DNA of 64,000 nt from Lucinisca nassula (taxonomy: Eukaryota > Mollusca > Bivalvia > Lucinida > Lucinidae), in NCBI GenBank assembly GCA_963580285.1, contig OY757026.1, forward strand, positions 48,831,143 to 48,895,142, read 5' to 3'. Position 1 is the stretch's first letter, and the number at the start of each line of letters is the position of its first letter. The notes beneath the pieces were generated by a model. That model saw only the letters and a list, made by a program, of their open reading frames with translations, was not told the DNA's origin and made no database searches. Made by a program: the position numbers and the translations under genes. Shown here piece by piece: positions 33,253 to 43,889 of the stretch.

Positions 33253-33397
33253 GATTACACATATGGACCGGCGCATAACAAAACCTACAGTAAGACCGTT
33301 GTCACCAGCACAGACTCAAATCAACCTGCGTATCCATCCACTATGACAAGACCTTATGCTAATGTCTCTTTGCATAGATATTAGCCTATAAGTAAGT

Positions 33398-33468
33398 ACA
33401 TGCGATCAGCGATGACTCTGATCAGACTGCGCGAATGCGCAAGCTGATCTGAGTCTTCGCTGGTCGCT
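33398..33468. repeat. GATCAG...GCGCGAATGCGC hairpin
   Basis: CAGCGATGACTCTGATCAGA pairs with TGATCTGAGTCTTCGCTGG. Confidence 0.87.
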
Positions 33469-33544
33469 CAAGACTTCTTGTAGATTTTGTCATGCGCTGG
33501 CTCATATGTACGAAAGCCTGCTAGGGTCAAAATAAGTTGAGAAA

Positions 33545-33912
33545 AAAAAAATATTTTCTCGTACAAACGAGAAACTCTCTCGTACAAACGAGAAACTTTC
33601 TCGTACAAACGAGAAATATTTTCGTATAAACGAGAAATTTTCGCGTACAAACGAGAAACTTTCTCGTTCAAACGAGAAAAAATCTCGTACGAACGAGAAA
33701 CTTTCGCGTAGGAACGAGAAAAATTCTCGTTCGAACGAGCATTTTTTCTCGTTCCTACGAGAAATTTTCTCGTACAAACGAGAAATATTCTCGTACAAAC
33801 GAGAAACTTTCTCGTACAAACGAGAAATATTCTCGTACAAACGAGAAATTTTCGCGTACAAACGAGAAATTTTCGCGTACAAACGAGAAAAAAATCTCGT
33901 ACGAACGAGAAT
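33545..33912. repeat. Palindromic CTCGTACAAACGAGAAA array
   Basis: Tandem ~20-bp units, each containing a CTCGT...ACGAG palindrome separated by A/T spacers (AAATTTT, AAACTTT). The long Phe/Ser/Arg-rich open frames on the minus strand are translations of this array. Confidence 0.93.
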
Positions 33913-34179
33913 ATTTGGTCAAAGTAATGGCTCAATTACTCTTAAGGCTTGTAAAGTCGATGATGGAAAACCATTTTGTAGATAACTCATCATTATTATA
34001 ATAACAGTGATTGGTTCGATTGATTTGTCAGAAGTAGTTGCTGTCCACGTGACTATTACTGATCTGTAGAAAATGGTAATTTATAGAAAATAGCTGCGAT
34101 ATTCTTATCGCTGTGATATCATTGTGTTGCGTACGAGGGTTATCTATAGAATCTGGACTGGAATCATGTGTCAGGTTTG

Positions 34180-34248
34180 GCAAACAATGTAGACACAGAA
34201 TATGTGTCGAAGAACGCGATGTCTCATCAATGTCTACACTTTTTGCTT
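34180..34248. repeat. CAAACAATGTAGAC hairpin
   Basis: GGCAAACAATGTAGAC pairs with GTCTACACTTTTTGC. It lies in the left arm of the inverted duplication; the partner is at 39530-39602. Confidence 0.82.
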
Positions 34249-34936
34249 ACAGTACAGGAATTTAAGGGTTTAACGAAATGGGTCAGGATCATTTTTCCAG
34301 CCTACCCTTAAAAAAAAAAAAAAAAAAAAAAAACAATCGACCCACCAGTGCTGTCAATGCTTTGGTTATAAAAAATTAAGTTGCAGTGGATAAAACTGAC
34401 CCTGCCGCTAGTGATCAATATGAAACTTGAGCTATCGGCTCTTCTACAGTTATTTATTTTATGCTCATACAAACAAAAATAAATAAATAAATAAATAAAT
34501 AGCGTTGTAGATTCAGTATGAACAAATGCAATTTTCTATTTTAGATTTAACAAAGGGCTGGTACATATGCTGTCATCACATTTATTTATTTATTATTAGA
34601 AATTTCTTGAAACATATACACACGTACGCATGCTTTCATTACATCTACCGACCTTTAACCCTTTCAACCCTGTATATCAGTACAGATACTTTTGCAAACA
34701 GTGTAGATCCAGATAAGACGCTCATAATGAGCCGTCTTACCAGCACGAACACCAGTTGCTATCCTGCTATTGGTCTCATCTCAACCTCCTATATACAAGT
34801 ATGGACGATTCCAAATACATGTACAAAGATGGAAGAATTAACCGCAGAAACACAGAGGTGAAAGAGTCAATTAACTTCTATACCCGTTGTAAAACGCCAC
34901 GTTAATCAATACCCGTGTTGGTGTTATGACAAGACA

Positions 34937-35092
34937 AAATGTCGTACGTACGAGAAAAAATCTCGTTCGAACGAGAAACTTTCTCGTACAAACGAAAAAA
35001 ATCTCGTACGTACGAGAAAAAATCTCGTACGAACGAGAAACTTTCCCGTACAAACGAAAAAAAATCTCGTACGAACGAGAATATTTCTCATA
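34937..35092. repeat. Palindromic CTCGT/ACGAG array
   Basis: Same ~20-bp motif as at 33545, closing the inner side of the left arm. Confidence 0.9.
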
Positions 35093-35271
35093 GAAATTTT
35101 GTTGTACATGTGCATCCAGTGAAGACTCAGATCAGTCTATGCATTTGCGCAGTCTGATCAGAGGCTTTGCTCTATGGGACATGGATGCCACTTGGCCCAT
35201 AGTGATGCTAAGATAAATTACATATGAAATTGTTGTCTGTAAACTTTCTGGTGTGAGTCAGACCGCTTTTT

Positions 35272-35565
35272 AAACCCAGCCCACCGGGGCTTGGAGAAAT
35301 AGATGAGGCTGCAAGGTGCTTCCACGCAGAGCTGAATCTGACCGCAAATGAGTACTGGAAAACCGCTTAGAAGATTTAAGCCTGTCCAGGTAAAGTGTTG
35401 CGGGTCGGAACGGCCATGCATTTAACCCCTATTGGTTTCATTGGACGCCAGGGCTTGAGAAGTCATTTCAGCTCAATGTCGGATTAAAGTCCCACAAAAT
35501 TGGAAGCAACGTCTCCAAAATTTCCTAAATAGTCTTGACGGTAAGCGTCAGTTCAAATGAAAAGC
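35272..35565 (+). mobile_element. SINE-B, near full length
   Basis: CCACCGGGGCTTGGAGAAAT through TAGTCTTGACGGTAAGCGTC. It is followed by a second partial copy to about 35680 starting GCCTAGCGGTTCC. Confidence 0.88.
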
Positions 35566-35682
35566 CTAGCGGTTCCTTTGTGCGGTAGGGCTTGACATGT
35601 CATTTCATGTCAGTGTCGGATAAAAGTCCCACAATATGGAAGCAGTGTCTTCATAAAATGATGGGTACTTAAAACCTCAAGC

Positions 35683-36060
35683 CGGCCTCGGTAGCTCAGT
35701 CGGATGCTCGTCGGACTGGTGATCAGTAGGACGCGGGTTCGATTCCTGCCGAGGTCGGCAACATTCTTTCGTGGAGATTGATCATGAAACCTTTTCTACG
35801 GCCATTCTCTCCCTTCCACTGATTAAAGAAGGGTGACGTCCCCAAAATGACCTACAAAGAGGTGACGGGGACGTTAAACCTTAAATCAAATCAACTATTC
35901 AAGAAGGGCAGTTTCTGGCGAAAGAATGTGCGCTGTACTGGTTACCCGCTTACGTATAAGCCAGTTCAGGAAAAGTGTAGATTGGTAAACTGACCGGCTC
36001 AAAAATGACATAAAATAGTGTTGACTGGGCCGTTAATCTTCAATACAAACAAACAAACGC
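35683..36060 (+). mobile_element. SINE-A, full length, interrupted by a SINE-B fragment
   Basis: The tRNA-like head has TAGCTCAGTCGGATG and GGGTTCGATTCC. The body includes CTGATTCAAGAAGGGCAG-like sequence, then CCGCTTACGTATAAGCC, ending GACTGGGCCGTTAA and (CAAA)n. A 5'-truncated SINE-B tail (about 35834-35888) is inserted at the AAGAAGGG motif, which is repeated on both sides. Confidence 0.9.
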
Positions 36061-36212
36061 AAAACCTCAACACAATGACAAAGCAAACAGGCAAACAGTA
36101 TGAACCCATACCAGACTGCCACTACATTTGTACATGAGCAGTATCTTGCTCCACACTGTTTGCAACAATGGCTTTTAAAGTAACAGACAACAAACAGGCG
36201 ACAATTATTAAG

Positions 36213-36285
36213 ACAAAAAATCTCGTACGAACGAGAAACTTTCTCGTACAATCGAGAAAAAATCTCGTACGAACGAGAAATTTCG
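36213..36285. repeat. Short CTCGT/ACGAG array
   Basis: Three to four units of the same motif between the arms. It begins a block followed by GGTACATGGATGCCACTTGG. Confidence 0.88.
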
Positions 36286-36414
36286 CTGTGGTACATGGAT
36301 GCCACTTGGCCCATGTTTGACCCTTAAGATGCTGAGATAAACTGCATGTGAAAATGTCGTCTGCTGTTTCATCTTGCAACTTTTTGGTACGTGTCGGGCA
36401 GCTCCTTAAACCCT

Positions 36415-36835
36415 TGCGGTGGCCCCCGCCATCAGAGCTTAGAGAAATAGATTAGGCTGCAAGGTGCTTCAACACTGAGTTGAGACCGACCGCACATGAG
36501 TACTGGAAAACCGCTTAGAAAGTCTAAGCTTGCCAAGGTAAATTAGTGCAAGTCGGACCGTCCGTGCATATAAACCCTACTGGTTTCATTGTCCGGGAAA
36601 TCTTGAGATGTCATTTCATCCCAATGTCGGGTAAAAGTCCCATAAAATTGGAAGCAATATCTCCGAAATGACTTAAATATTGTTAACGAGGACGTTAAAC
36701 CCTAGCCTAGCGGTTCCTTCGGGCGGTAGGGCAGGAGATTTCATTACAACTCAGTGTCGGGTAAAAGTCCCACAAAATGGCAGCAGTGTCTTGAAAATGA
36801 CCTAAATAGTGCTGACGGGGATATAAAACCTCAAC
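36415..36835 (+). mobile_element. SINE-B plus a partial second SINE-B
   Basis: The first copy ends GAGGACGTTAAACCC near 36703. The second starts GCCTAGCGGTTCCTT and ends GATATAAAACCTCAAC. It is a paralogue of the block at 35272. Confidence 0.85.
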
Positions 36836-36924
36836 ATACAGACAAATTATATAGACAAACAGTAGGGACACACTGTTTGCAACAATGGCTTTTTAAATAA
36901 CGCAGTCGACAACTGTTGTGAGAA

Positions 36925-37040
36925 AATCTCGTACGAACGAGAAACTTTCTCGTTCGAACGAGAACTTTTCTCGTATGAACGAGAAAAAAAATCTCGTACG
37001 AACGAGAATATTTTTCGCAGTAATGAGAAATTTTCTCTGC
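36925..37040. repeat. Short CTCGT/ACGAG array
   Basis: Five to six units of the same motif, again followed by a diverged copy of the ATGGATGCCACTTGGCCCAT block. Confidence 0.88.
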
Positions 37041-37154
37041 GGTATATGGATGTTACTTGGCCCATGTTTGACAGTTAAGATGCCATGATAAACTTCATGT
37101 GAAAATGTCGTCTGCTGGTTCATCTTGCAAACTTTTTGGTGCGAGTCGGACCGT

Positions 37155-37490
37155 CCTAGCGGTGGTCCCCGCCCATCGGAGTTTTGTGAAATAGTTTAGG
37201 GTGCACGTTGCGAGTTGGACCGTCTATTCAATAAACACATTGGTTTCCATGGGTTACAGGGCTTGAGAAGTCATTTCATCTCAATGTCGGGTAAAAGTCC
37301 CACAAAACCGGAAACGTCTTCAAAATGACCTAACTATTGTTGACGGGGACGTTAAGCCTCAATTCAAACGAAAAGCCTAGCGGTTCCTTTGGGTGATAGA
37401 GCTTGACAGGTCATTTCATCTTAGTGTCGGGTCACGGTCCCACAAAATGAAAGCAGTGTCTTCAAAGATGACGAGTACGTCAAACAAAGC
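37155..37490 (+). mobile_element. SINE-B plus a partial second SINE-B, diverged
   Basis: Same arrangement as at 36415: ACGGGGACGTTAAGCC, then GCCTAGCGGTTCCTTTGG. Confidence 0.82.
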
Positions 37491-37749
37491 ATACCGGCAA
37501 ACAATATGGACTCCTACCACCACTACAGTTTCAGTATCTTGCTCAACATTGTTTGCAACATGTAACAAGCAGACAACAAAGCAGACGACAATTGTTGTCA
37601 TTGGCAGGCTAAGGTTTAATAACTTAGGTAGACTTCGCTGGGTGCATATGCACGAAGACTCCTTTTGCTATGGTATCTCCGCCAAGAAACAGAGTGTTCG
37701 CATGCCAGATATTACGTATATATAAGCAATGGCTACAAACAGCAGTTCG

Positions 37750-38063
37750 GCCCCGCCCATCGGGGCTTGAAGAAATATATGGGCTGCATGATGCTTCCAC
37801 GCAGAGCTGAATCCGACCCGCACACGAGTAATGGTAAACCGCTTAGAGGATCTAAGCCTGCCCAGGCAAAGCGGTGCGCACGAGTCGGATCGTCCATGCT
37901 TATAAACCCTATTGGTTTCATTGGGCACCAGGGCTTGAGATGTCATTTAATCTCAATGTCCGGTAAAAATCCCACAAAATTGCAAGCAACGTCTCCAAAA
38001 TGACCTTTTCAGTGTTGACGGGGACGTTAAACCTCAGCTCAAACAAACAAAACAAACAAACAG
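37750..38063 (+). mobile_element. SINE-B, full length
   Basis: CCGCCCATCGGGGCTTGAAG through GACGGGGACGTTAAACCTCA with a CAAACAAACAAA tail. Confidence 0.93.
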
Positions 38064-38227
38064 CAGTTTGGCAGTTAAAGGTACACATAGGCAATGGCTA
38101 CAAACAACAGTTTAAACAAAAAAGGTATGTATCAAAAGAGGGATTATACAAATGACCCCGATTCCTAAGCCTAGCACCGAATCAATGGCCATTTTAAAGG
38201 AGGTGATAAGGGGTAATTAAATTAAGT

Positions 38228-38422
38228 AGATGGTAAATTTCTCATATGAACAAGAAACAAATGTCATAGGAACGAGAAACTTTCTCGTAGGAACGAGAAA
38301 ATTTCTCGTTCGTACGAGATTTTTTCTCGTTCGTACGAGAATTTTCTCGTAGGAACGAGAAATATTCTCGTTTGTACGAGAAAGTTTCTCGTTTGTACGA
38401 CATTTTTCTTGTTCATAACAAG
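38228..38422. repeat. CTCGT/ACGAG array, inner end of the right arm
   Basis: Inverted counterpart of the 34937 array, with units separated by AAATTTCT-type spacers. Confidence 0.9.
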
Positions 38423-38605
38423 AATCTGGAAACTCATCATAACACGTGTATTGAACAACGTGGTGTTTTACGACGGGTAGAAGTTAATTGACTCTTTCAC
38501 GTCAAATGGTGGCCGTGCTAGTAAGACGGCTCATTATGACCGTCTTTTCTGGATCTACACTGTTTGCAAAGGTATCTGTACCGATCTACAGGGTTGAAAG
38601 GGTTA

Positions 38606-38636
<31 letters not shown>

Positions 38637-38954
38637 TCGGGTTTAACGTCGCTTTCAACAATTTTTCAGTCATATCACGACGGTGTCTGGTTGCGACAGG
38701 GAGCTCAATGCTCACGTTTATAGTGCTGCCTCACTGAAGTATCATGTCCCTGACACATTACATGATACCACACCCAGTCACATTATCCTGACACTGGATC
38801 GACCAGTCCTAGCTCTACCCCGTAAATCTGAGTGCCAAGCGAGGAGCAGCTAGTACCATTTTTAACGACTTTGGTATGTCGCGGCCCGGGATCGAACCCG
38901 AGACCTCCCGTTCCCCGGAGCGGACACTCTACCAACTGAGCTATCGGGGCCGGT
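38606..38954 (-). mobile_element. tRNA-headed SINE with (CA)n tail (SINE-D), full length
   Basis: On the minus strand it starts with a tRNA-like head carrying an A box (TAGCTCAGTTGG) and a B box (GGTTCGATCCC). The body ends in GCGACGTTAAACCCGAATTC and a (CA)n tail. It is flanked by the exact 13-bp target duplication GTTGAAAGGGTTA (38593-38605 and 38955-38967). The uninterrupted site is preserved in the left arm near 34655-34675. Confidence 0.95.
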
Positions 38955-39144
38955 GTTGAAAGGGTTAAAGGCCCGCAGATGGTACCTGCTTTTTGCAATG
39001 TGTGTATATGTGTCAAGAAATTTCCAATAAATAAATAAATAAGCCCTAATAGAAGATTGCATTTGTTCATACTGTAACATTATTTAATTTATTTTATAAT
39101 TTATTTATATTCGCCCCCGCTCATCGTTTTTTTTTTTTTTTTTT

Positions 39145-39204
39145 TGGTTTGGGTTTTACGGCCCTTTCAAGATTATTTCACTCATATCGAGCCGATCGTT
39201 AATC
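39145..39204 (-). mobile_element. SINE-C 3' end
   Basis: GGTTTTACGGCCCTTTCAAG and ATTTCACTCATATCGAGCCG are the complement of the SINE-C tail. It abuts a SINE-B copy. Confidence 0.75.
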
Positions 39205-39428
39205 AGGGCTTGAAGAAATAGATGGGCTGCATGATGCATCCATGCAGAGCAGAAACCGGCCGCACACAAGCACTGGTAAACCGCTCAGGGGATCTAAGCC
39301 AGCCTAGACAAAGCGGTGCGAGTCCATGCTTATAAAGCATTTTGGTTTCATTGGGTGACAGGGCTTGAGAAGTCATTTCATCTCAATGTCGGGTAAAAAT
39401 TCCACAAAATTGGAAACAACGTTTCATT
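39205..39428 (+). mobile_element. SINE-B, 3'-truncated
   Basis: CAGGGCTTGAAGAAATAGAT through AATTGGAAACAACG. It lies inside the right arm of the inverted duplication but is absent from the left arm. Confidence 0.87.
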
Positions 39429-39892
39429 TATTTTTGTTTCTTCCCTTCTTAAGGGGAAGCATAAAATAAATAAACGTAACTGTAAAAATGATCCTGGCCC
39501 ATTTCGTTTAACCTTTATATTTCTGTACTGTAAGCAAATACTGTAGACATTGATCAAACATCGCGTTCTGCGACACATAATCTGGGTCTACATTGTTTGC
39601 CAAACCTAACACATGATTCTTGACCAGATTCTATAGATAACCCTCGTACGCAACACAATGATATCACAGCGATGAGAATAGTGCAGCTTTATTCTAAAAA
39701 TTGCCGTTACCTGGATTTTCTACAGATCAGTTATAGTCACGTGGACAGCAACTACTTTGCTAAACGTTGGGTCAACTGACAAAACAATCGACCCAAAAAC
39801 TGTTATTATAATAATGATGGGTTGTCTACATAATGGTTTTCCATCATCGACTTTACAAGCCTTAGGAGTAATTGAGTCATTACCTTGACCAA

Positions 39893-40137
39893 ATATTCTC
39901 GTTCGTACGAGATTTTTTCTCGTTTGTACGAGATTTTTTTCTCGTTTGTACGAGAAAATTTCTCGTAGGAACGAGAAAAAATTCTCGTCTGTACGAGAAT
40001 TTTTGTCGTTCCTACGCGAAAGTTTCTCGTTTGTACGAGATTTTTTCTCGTTTGTACGAGAAAATTTCTCGTTTGTACGAGAAAGTTTCTCGTTCGTACG
40101 AGAAATTTTCTCGTTTGTACGAGAAAATATATTTTTT
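39893..40137. repeat. CTCGT/ACGAG array, outer end of the right arm
   Basis: Inverted counterpart of the 33545 array. It is followed by the complement of the same CTAGTAGGCTTTCGTAC flank. Confidence 0.9.
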
Positions 40138-40189
40138 TCTCATCTTATTTTGACCCTAGTAGGCTTTCGTACATATGAAACGACATTTA

Positions 40190-40475
40190 TAAATTACGTC
40201 AAAATGCGCCCTTATTATAGACACCCTATGCTTCTTTATGCAGCTATAACTCATAAACTAACTCGGTAGTCATTGACTTTCTTCACTCATTCTAATTAAC
40301 AATAAATGGGACACAAAATATCAGTTTTTAGAAAAATTTTATGGGCCAGTATTATAATATCTGCTTTTGGCAATAAAGCTTGAAAAATCGGCAATTTTCG
40401 TCGGATTCCCATTACGTTCTATACAACTGATTCTGGTTTGCGTGCTGTCCTGGCGACCAAACGATCGTGGTAACC
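40190..40475. other. No gene seen
   Basis: AT-rich flank of the inverted duplication without repeats I can name. Confidence 0.45.
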
Positions 40476-40488
40476 TATCTTTTTATTG

Positions 40489-40795
40489 TTTGTTTATTTG
40501 TTTAGTTTCGAGGTTTAACGTTCCCGTCAACACTGTAAAAGGGCATTTTGGAGACGTTGCTTCCAATTTTGTGGGACTTTTACCCAACACTGAGATGAAA
40601 TGACATCTCCAGCCCTAGCGCCGAATGAAACCAATAGGGTTTATAAGCATAGACGGTCCGACTCGCACCACTTTGCCTGGGCAGGCTTAGATTCTGTTAG
40701 CGGTTTACCAGTACTCGTGTGCGGGTCGGTTTCAGCTCTGCGTGGAAGCATCATGCAGCCCATATATTTCTTCAAGCCCCGATGGGCAGGGGCCG
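40489..40795 (-). mobile_element. SINE-B, full length
   Basis: Flanked by the exact 13-bp target duplication TATCTTTTTATTG (40476-40488 and 40796-40808). Confidence 0.95.
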
Positions 40796-40849
40796 TATCT
40801 TTTTATTGCATGTTTCGATACGGAATGTGAAGATGTACTCGCATGCAAA

Positions 40850-41300
40850 ATTAAAAAAAAAATTGGGAGAGCCCATTTACGCATTCTAGCTTGACCTTAA
40901 GGTAGTTAATTAGTTTACGCTGTTCTTCTTTCGTTCTGACTCCTGTAAATCTTGCATTACCGGTTATAAATCGATGTTGCACGATCTCGTTTGAGTAAGC
41001 AAAAATGCCGATGTTGATGTAAACATTGTGTTATTTTGAAGAAAGTGATGAAAGAATGTAGTTATTGTTGGTTTTTGATGATGAAGGATTCTTATTCCAA
41101 TAAATTGGTGGGCATAGATCAGAAATAATCTAAACTATGCACGATTCTGTGCTTGTTTGAACAGAAGAGGCGCAAAACTGACCATCTTTGTCAATAGATG
41201 CAGTATAAATCTAGTCTATCTCAACTGTTCGGTCATTTTGTGCAAACATAACGCCGTACTATGTTGCCCACTATGGTTGGAACAATCTTTATGATTTCGT
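40850..41300. other. No gene seen
   Basis: AT-rich, unique-looking sequence. No exon-like block recognised. Confidence 0.45.
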
Positions 41301-41309
41301 TGAAAACTT

Positions 41310-41457
41310 CCCAGCAGGCACACGTCACTAGGGCAATGTCAAATCAACGTCGGTGCAACGTCACGACGTTGCACCGACGTAGATGGACATTGCATAAACG
41401 TCATGACGTCGCGCCGACGTTGGTGTGACGTCACAATTCCGTCATGTGCCTGCTGGG
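41310..41457. mobile_element. CCCAGCAGGCAC MITE, best copy
   Basis: The ends CCCAGCAGGCACACG and CATGTGCCTGCTGGG are inverted repeats. The core CAACGTCACGACGTTGCACC is self-complementary. Confidence 0.9.
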
Positions 41458-41548
41458 TTATTCTCCTTATCCGTTTCTTATCATCACACATGTTCGAGTA
41501 AGCATTTAGCAACGCTCAAAGAGCATATTTGTCAGCAAACAGAGCATC

Positions 41549-41640
41549 CCCACCAGGCGCATCACGTCTGAGTACCGTCTAACCAACATCGATGCAACGG
41601 CATGACGTTTAAATGGTTGCGTACACGTAGATGGTTCTGT
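41549..41640. mobile_element. CCCAGCAGGCAC MITE fragment
   Basis: CCCACCAGGCGCATCACGTC and CAACATCGATGCAACGGCAT. The right end is missing. Confidence 0.65.
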
Positions 41641-41794
41641 TTAAGTTACAAAAAAGTGCTTAAAGATCACACTGGGTCGACTGCTTATCAATCGACACAA
41701 CGTAACTGATTACACATTCCCGCCTGTTCTTGACCAGGTAATGTTATTTATATTCGCGTTAGTCTTGTTCCTGTGCCGTCAGAGTGGTAACTGT

Positions 41795-42105
41795 TTTGTC
41801 TGTCTGTTTGTTTGTATCGGCGTAAAACGGCCCAGTCGACACTATTTTAGGTCATTTTTGAGCCGGTCAGTTTACTTATCCACACTTTTCCTGGGCAAGC
41901 TTATACGTAAGCAGTTAGCCAGTACAGTGCACATTCTTTCGCTAGAAACTGACAACTGCCCTTCTTGAATCAGTGGAAGGGAGATAATGACCGTAGAAAA
42001 GAGTTCATGATCAATCTCCACGAAAGAATGTTGCCGACCCAGGCAGGTATCGAACCCGCGTCCTCCTGTCAGACGCGCATCCGACTGAACTACCGAGGCC
42101 AGCTG
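41795..42105 (-). mobile_element. SINE-A, full length
   Basis: The complement shows the tRNA-like head at the right end (GGCCTCGGTAGTTCAGTCGG, B box GGGTTCGATACC) and a CAAACAAACA tail at the left. Confidence 0.93.
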
Positions 42106-42164
42106 AGAGTGGGAACTGTAAAATCTGGACTGGGCTCGTGTACTGGAACATTGAAAAACAGTGT

Positions 42165-42295
42165 AGACTCAGATCAGAGAGCCGGTTCTTACGAGTACTC
42201 ACAATCTATATTTTGAGCAGAAATAAGATAATAATATATACCCCTGTAAACCCCAGTTTACCATATAAAACAGGAATTGTAGGGGGTCAAAATTA
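42165..42295. mobile_element. Right half of a GTTAGAACCGCC MITE
   Basis: AGAGCCGGTTCTTACGAGTA, then CCCCTGTAAACCCCAGTTTA. Confidence 0.78.
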
Positions 42296-42479
42296 TATAG
42301 GTGTGTTTTGGTGATGCAGGCGAGCCTGTGCATAAGCGCAGTCTCACCAGAGCTTTTTCTGCTCACGGACATGTAGAGGAGAGCTTGTGATAGCTTCTTA
42401 CAAGAGGCCATATACTTGATCTACCGAGGTCGACCTCTAAACAGGCCTATTGACCTCTAATCATGCAATTTATTACGAT

Positions 42480-42685
42480 AACACACCCGTGCAACATAAT
42501 GCAGTCTTTTATTTCTCCAAAACAGTAATATTTCTGAGGAAAATTTGTGAAATTTTTCTTATTTTCACTTCAAACATAGGTTATGAGTGCTCGATAGAAC
42601 CGCCTCATTGAGGCGGTTCTAACGAGTACCCATAACCTTTGTCTGGGAGCAAAAATATGCAAAATAATGTATACCTAGGTCGATA
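42480..42685. mobile_element. GTTAGAACCGCCTC MITE, tandem copy 1
   Basis: GCTCGATAGAACCGCCTCAT and GAGGCGGTTCTAACGAGTAC, preceded by CAACATAATGCAGTCTTTTA. Confidence 0.9.
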
Positions 42686-42689
42686 TCAA

Positions 42690-42962
42690 AACAGGCCTTT
42701 TAGCCCCGATAACACATCCGTGCAACATAATGCAGTCTTTTATTTCTCCAAAACAGTAATATTTATGATGAAAATTTGAGATATTTTTCTTATTTTTACT
42801 TCAAACATAGGTTATGGGTGCTCGTTAGAACCGCCTCAATGAGGCGGTTCTAACGAGTACCCATAACCTTTATCTGGGAGCAGAAATAAGCAAAATAATG
42901 TATACCTCGGTAAGCCTTAGTTTTCTCTATATAAAGCGGGATTTAGGGGGTATTTACATTAC
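42690..42962. mobile_element. GTTAGAACCGCCTC MITE, tandem copy 2
   Basis: It repeats the same CAACATAATGCAGTCTTTTA flank and hairpin as copy 1, plus TTTTCTCTATATAAAGCGGG. Confidence 0.9.
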
Positions 42963-43195
42963 GATTACACACACGTGCCACATAGTGCATTTTTTCACAT
43001 CTCCAAAATGGCTTCTGTTCTGATGAAAACCTGTGATATTTTTCGTATACATACTGCAAACATACCGCAAACATAGGTTTTGTACGCTCATCTAACGAGT
43101 ACCCATAACCTATGTCTGGGAGCAGAAATAGGCAAATTAATATCTGGGTAAACCTAGTTTTCTCTATATTAACTGGAGTTTAGGGGGTGTTAATT
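42963..43195. mobile_element. GTTAGAACCGCCTC MITE, tandem copy 3, stem deleted
   Basis: ACATCTCCAAAATGGCTTCT at the left and GTACCCATAACCTATGTCTG at the right; the stem is cut to GCTCATCTAACGAG. Confidence 0.82.
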
Positions 43196-43421
43196 TCAAA
43201 GACATAGTCACGTGATGCTGGTGGTTGGTTCTTGTTCCTCTAGAAGCTTGTCCGGGTGCATAGCAGGATGGACTGAACTTCTAATTTATTTTGCTGAGCA
43301 CGTGCATTTATAGAATATAACTGGGAGAATACTCTGGGCCCCATTTTATCATGTGTCGGCTCATATTTGTTGTGCACATGTTTTGTTAGTAAAGTCGAAC
43401 TTCAAAGACTCGAGCGCCCCC

Positions 43422-43702
43422 GCCACTATGAGGCTTGGAGAAATAGATTGGGTTGCATGGTGCTTCCGCGCAGAGCTGAAACCGACCGAACTTGAGTACT
43501 GAATGTCTAAGCCTGGCTTGAAAAAGTGGAGCGAGTCGGAACGCTCATTAAAACGCTAGTGGTTCCCTTTGTCCTGGGGTTTGAGTTGCCATTTCATCTC
43601 AACGTCGGGTAAAAATTCCCACAAAATCGGAAGCAACTTCTCCAAGATCACCTAAGTAGTGTTGACGGGAACATAAAGCCTCAACACATACAAACAAATC
43701 AA
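43422..43702 (+). mobile_element. SINE-B, diverged
   Basis: GGCTTGGAGAAATAGATTGG through TGTTGACGGGAACATAAAGC with a CAAACAAATC tail. Confidence 0.87.
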
Positions 43703-43889
43703 TCACTCAAACGTCTTCGGAACAACGAAAATTCGTTCAAGATAGGGATAGTTCGACCCACCAAGAAGGTAAGAATAATATTGAGTCTACCTTTTTGTTT
43801 CCTCTGTTGTCATTACGAAACTACGCCTATACAAATGCAATGTAAATTTTACCACCTAAAAACACGAAAATTTAAGACGAAAAATTGTG

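Larger units (their letters stand above)
33500..35092 (+). repeat. Left arm of a large inverted duplication
   Basis: It runs from GTACGAAAGCCTGCTAGGGT through a CTCGT array, a unique segment (TTGGTCAAAGTAATGGCTCA) and the CAAACAGTGTAGATCC hairpin, to a second CTCGT array. The same order appears inverted at 38228-40185. The innermost part (34310-34500) differs between the arms. Confidence 0.85.
35093..37620 (+). repeat. Directly repeated modules between the inverted arms
   Basis: Three modules occur head to tail: CTCGT array, then CATGGATGCCACTTGGCCCA, a SINE-B copy, a partial SINE-B starting GCCTAGCGGTTCCTT, and a GCAAACAGTATGGAC hairpin ending GCAGACGACAATTGTTGT. They start near 35040, 36213 and 36925. 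The first is longer because of an extra SINE-A. Confidence 0.7.
38228..40185 (-). repeat. Right arm of the large inverted duplication
   Basis: Inverted counterpart of 33500-35092. It is longer because a 349-bp SINE (38606-38954) was inserted and because the stretch 39090-39475 was replaced or filled with SINE fragments. Confidence 0.85.

Noticed and set aside
33545..33912. CRISPR-like spacing of repeats
   Set aside because: Units are contiguous palindromes without unique spacers, in a eukaryotic context with spliced genes.
33468..33935. Long Phe/Arg/Val-Cys-Thr-Arg repeat proteins on the minus strand
   Set aside because: They are translations of the CTCGT/ACGAG array, open in several frames because the unit lacks stops. 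Similar frames at 34871-35115, 36033-37123, 38264-38458 and 39872-40269 have the same cause.
38875..38954. A tRNA gene on the minus strand
   Set aside because: It has A and B boxes, but it is the head of a SINE with a target duplication and a (CA)n tail. The heads at 35683, 41795, 47122 and 52740 are rejected as tRNA genes for the same reason.
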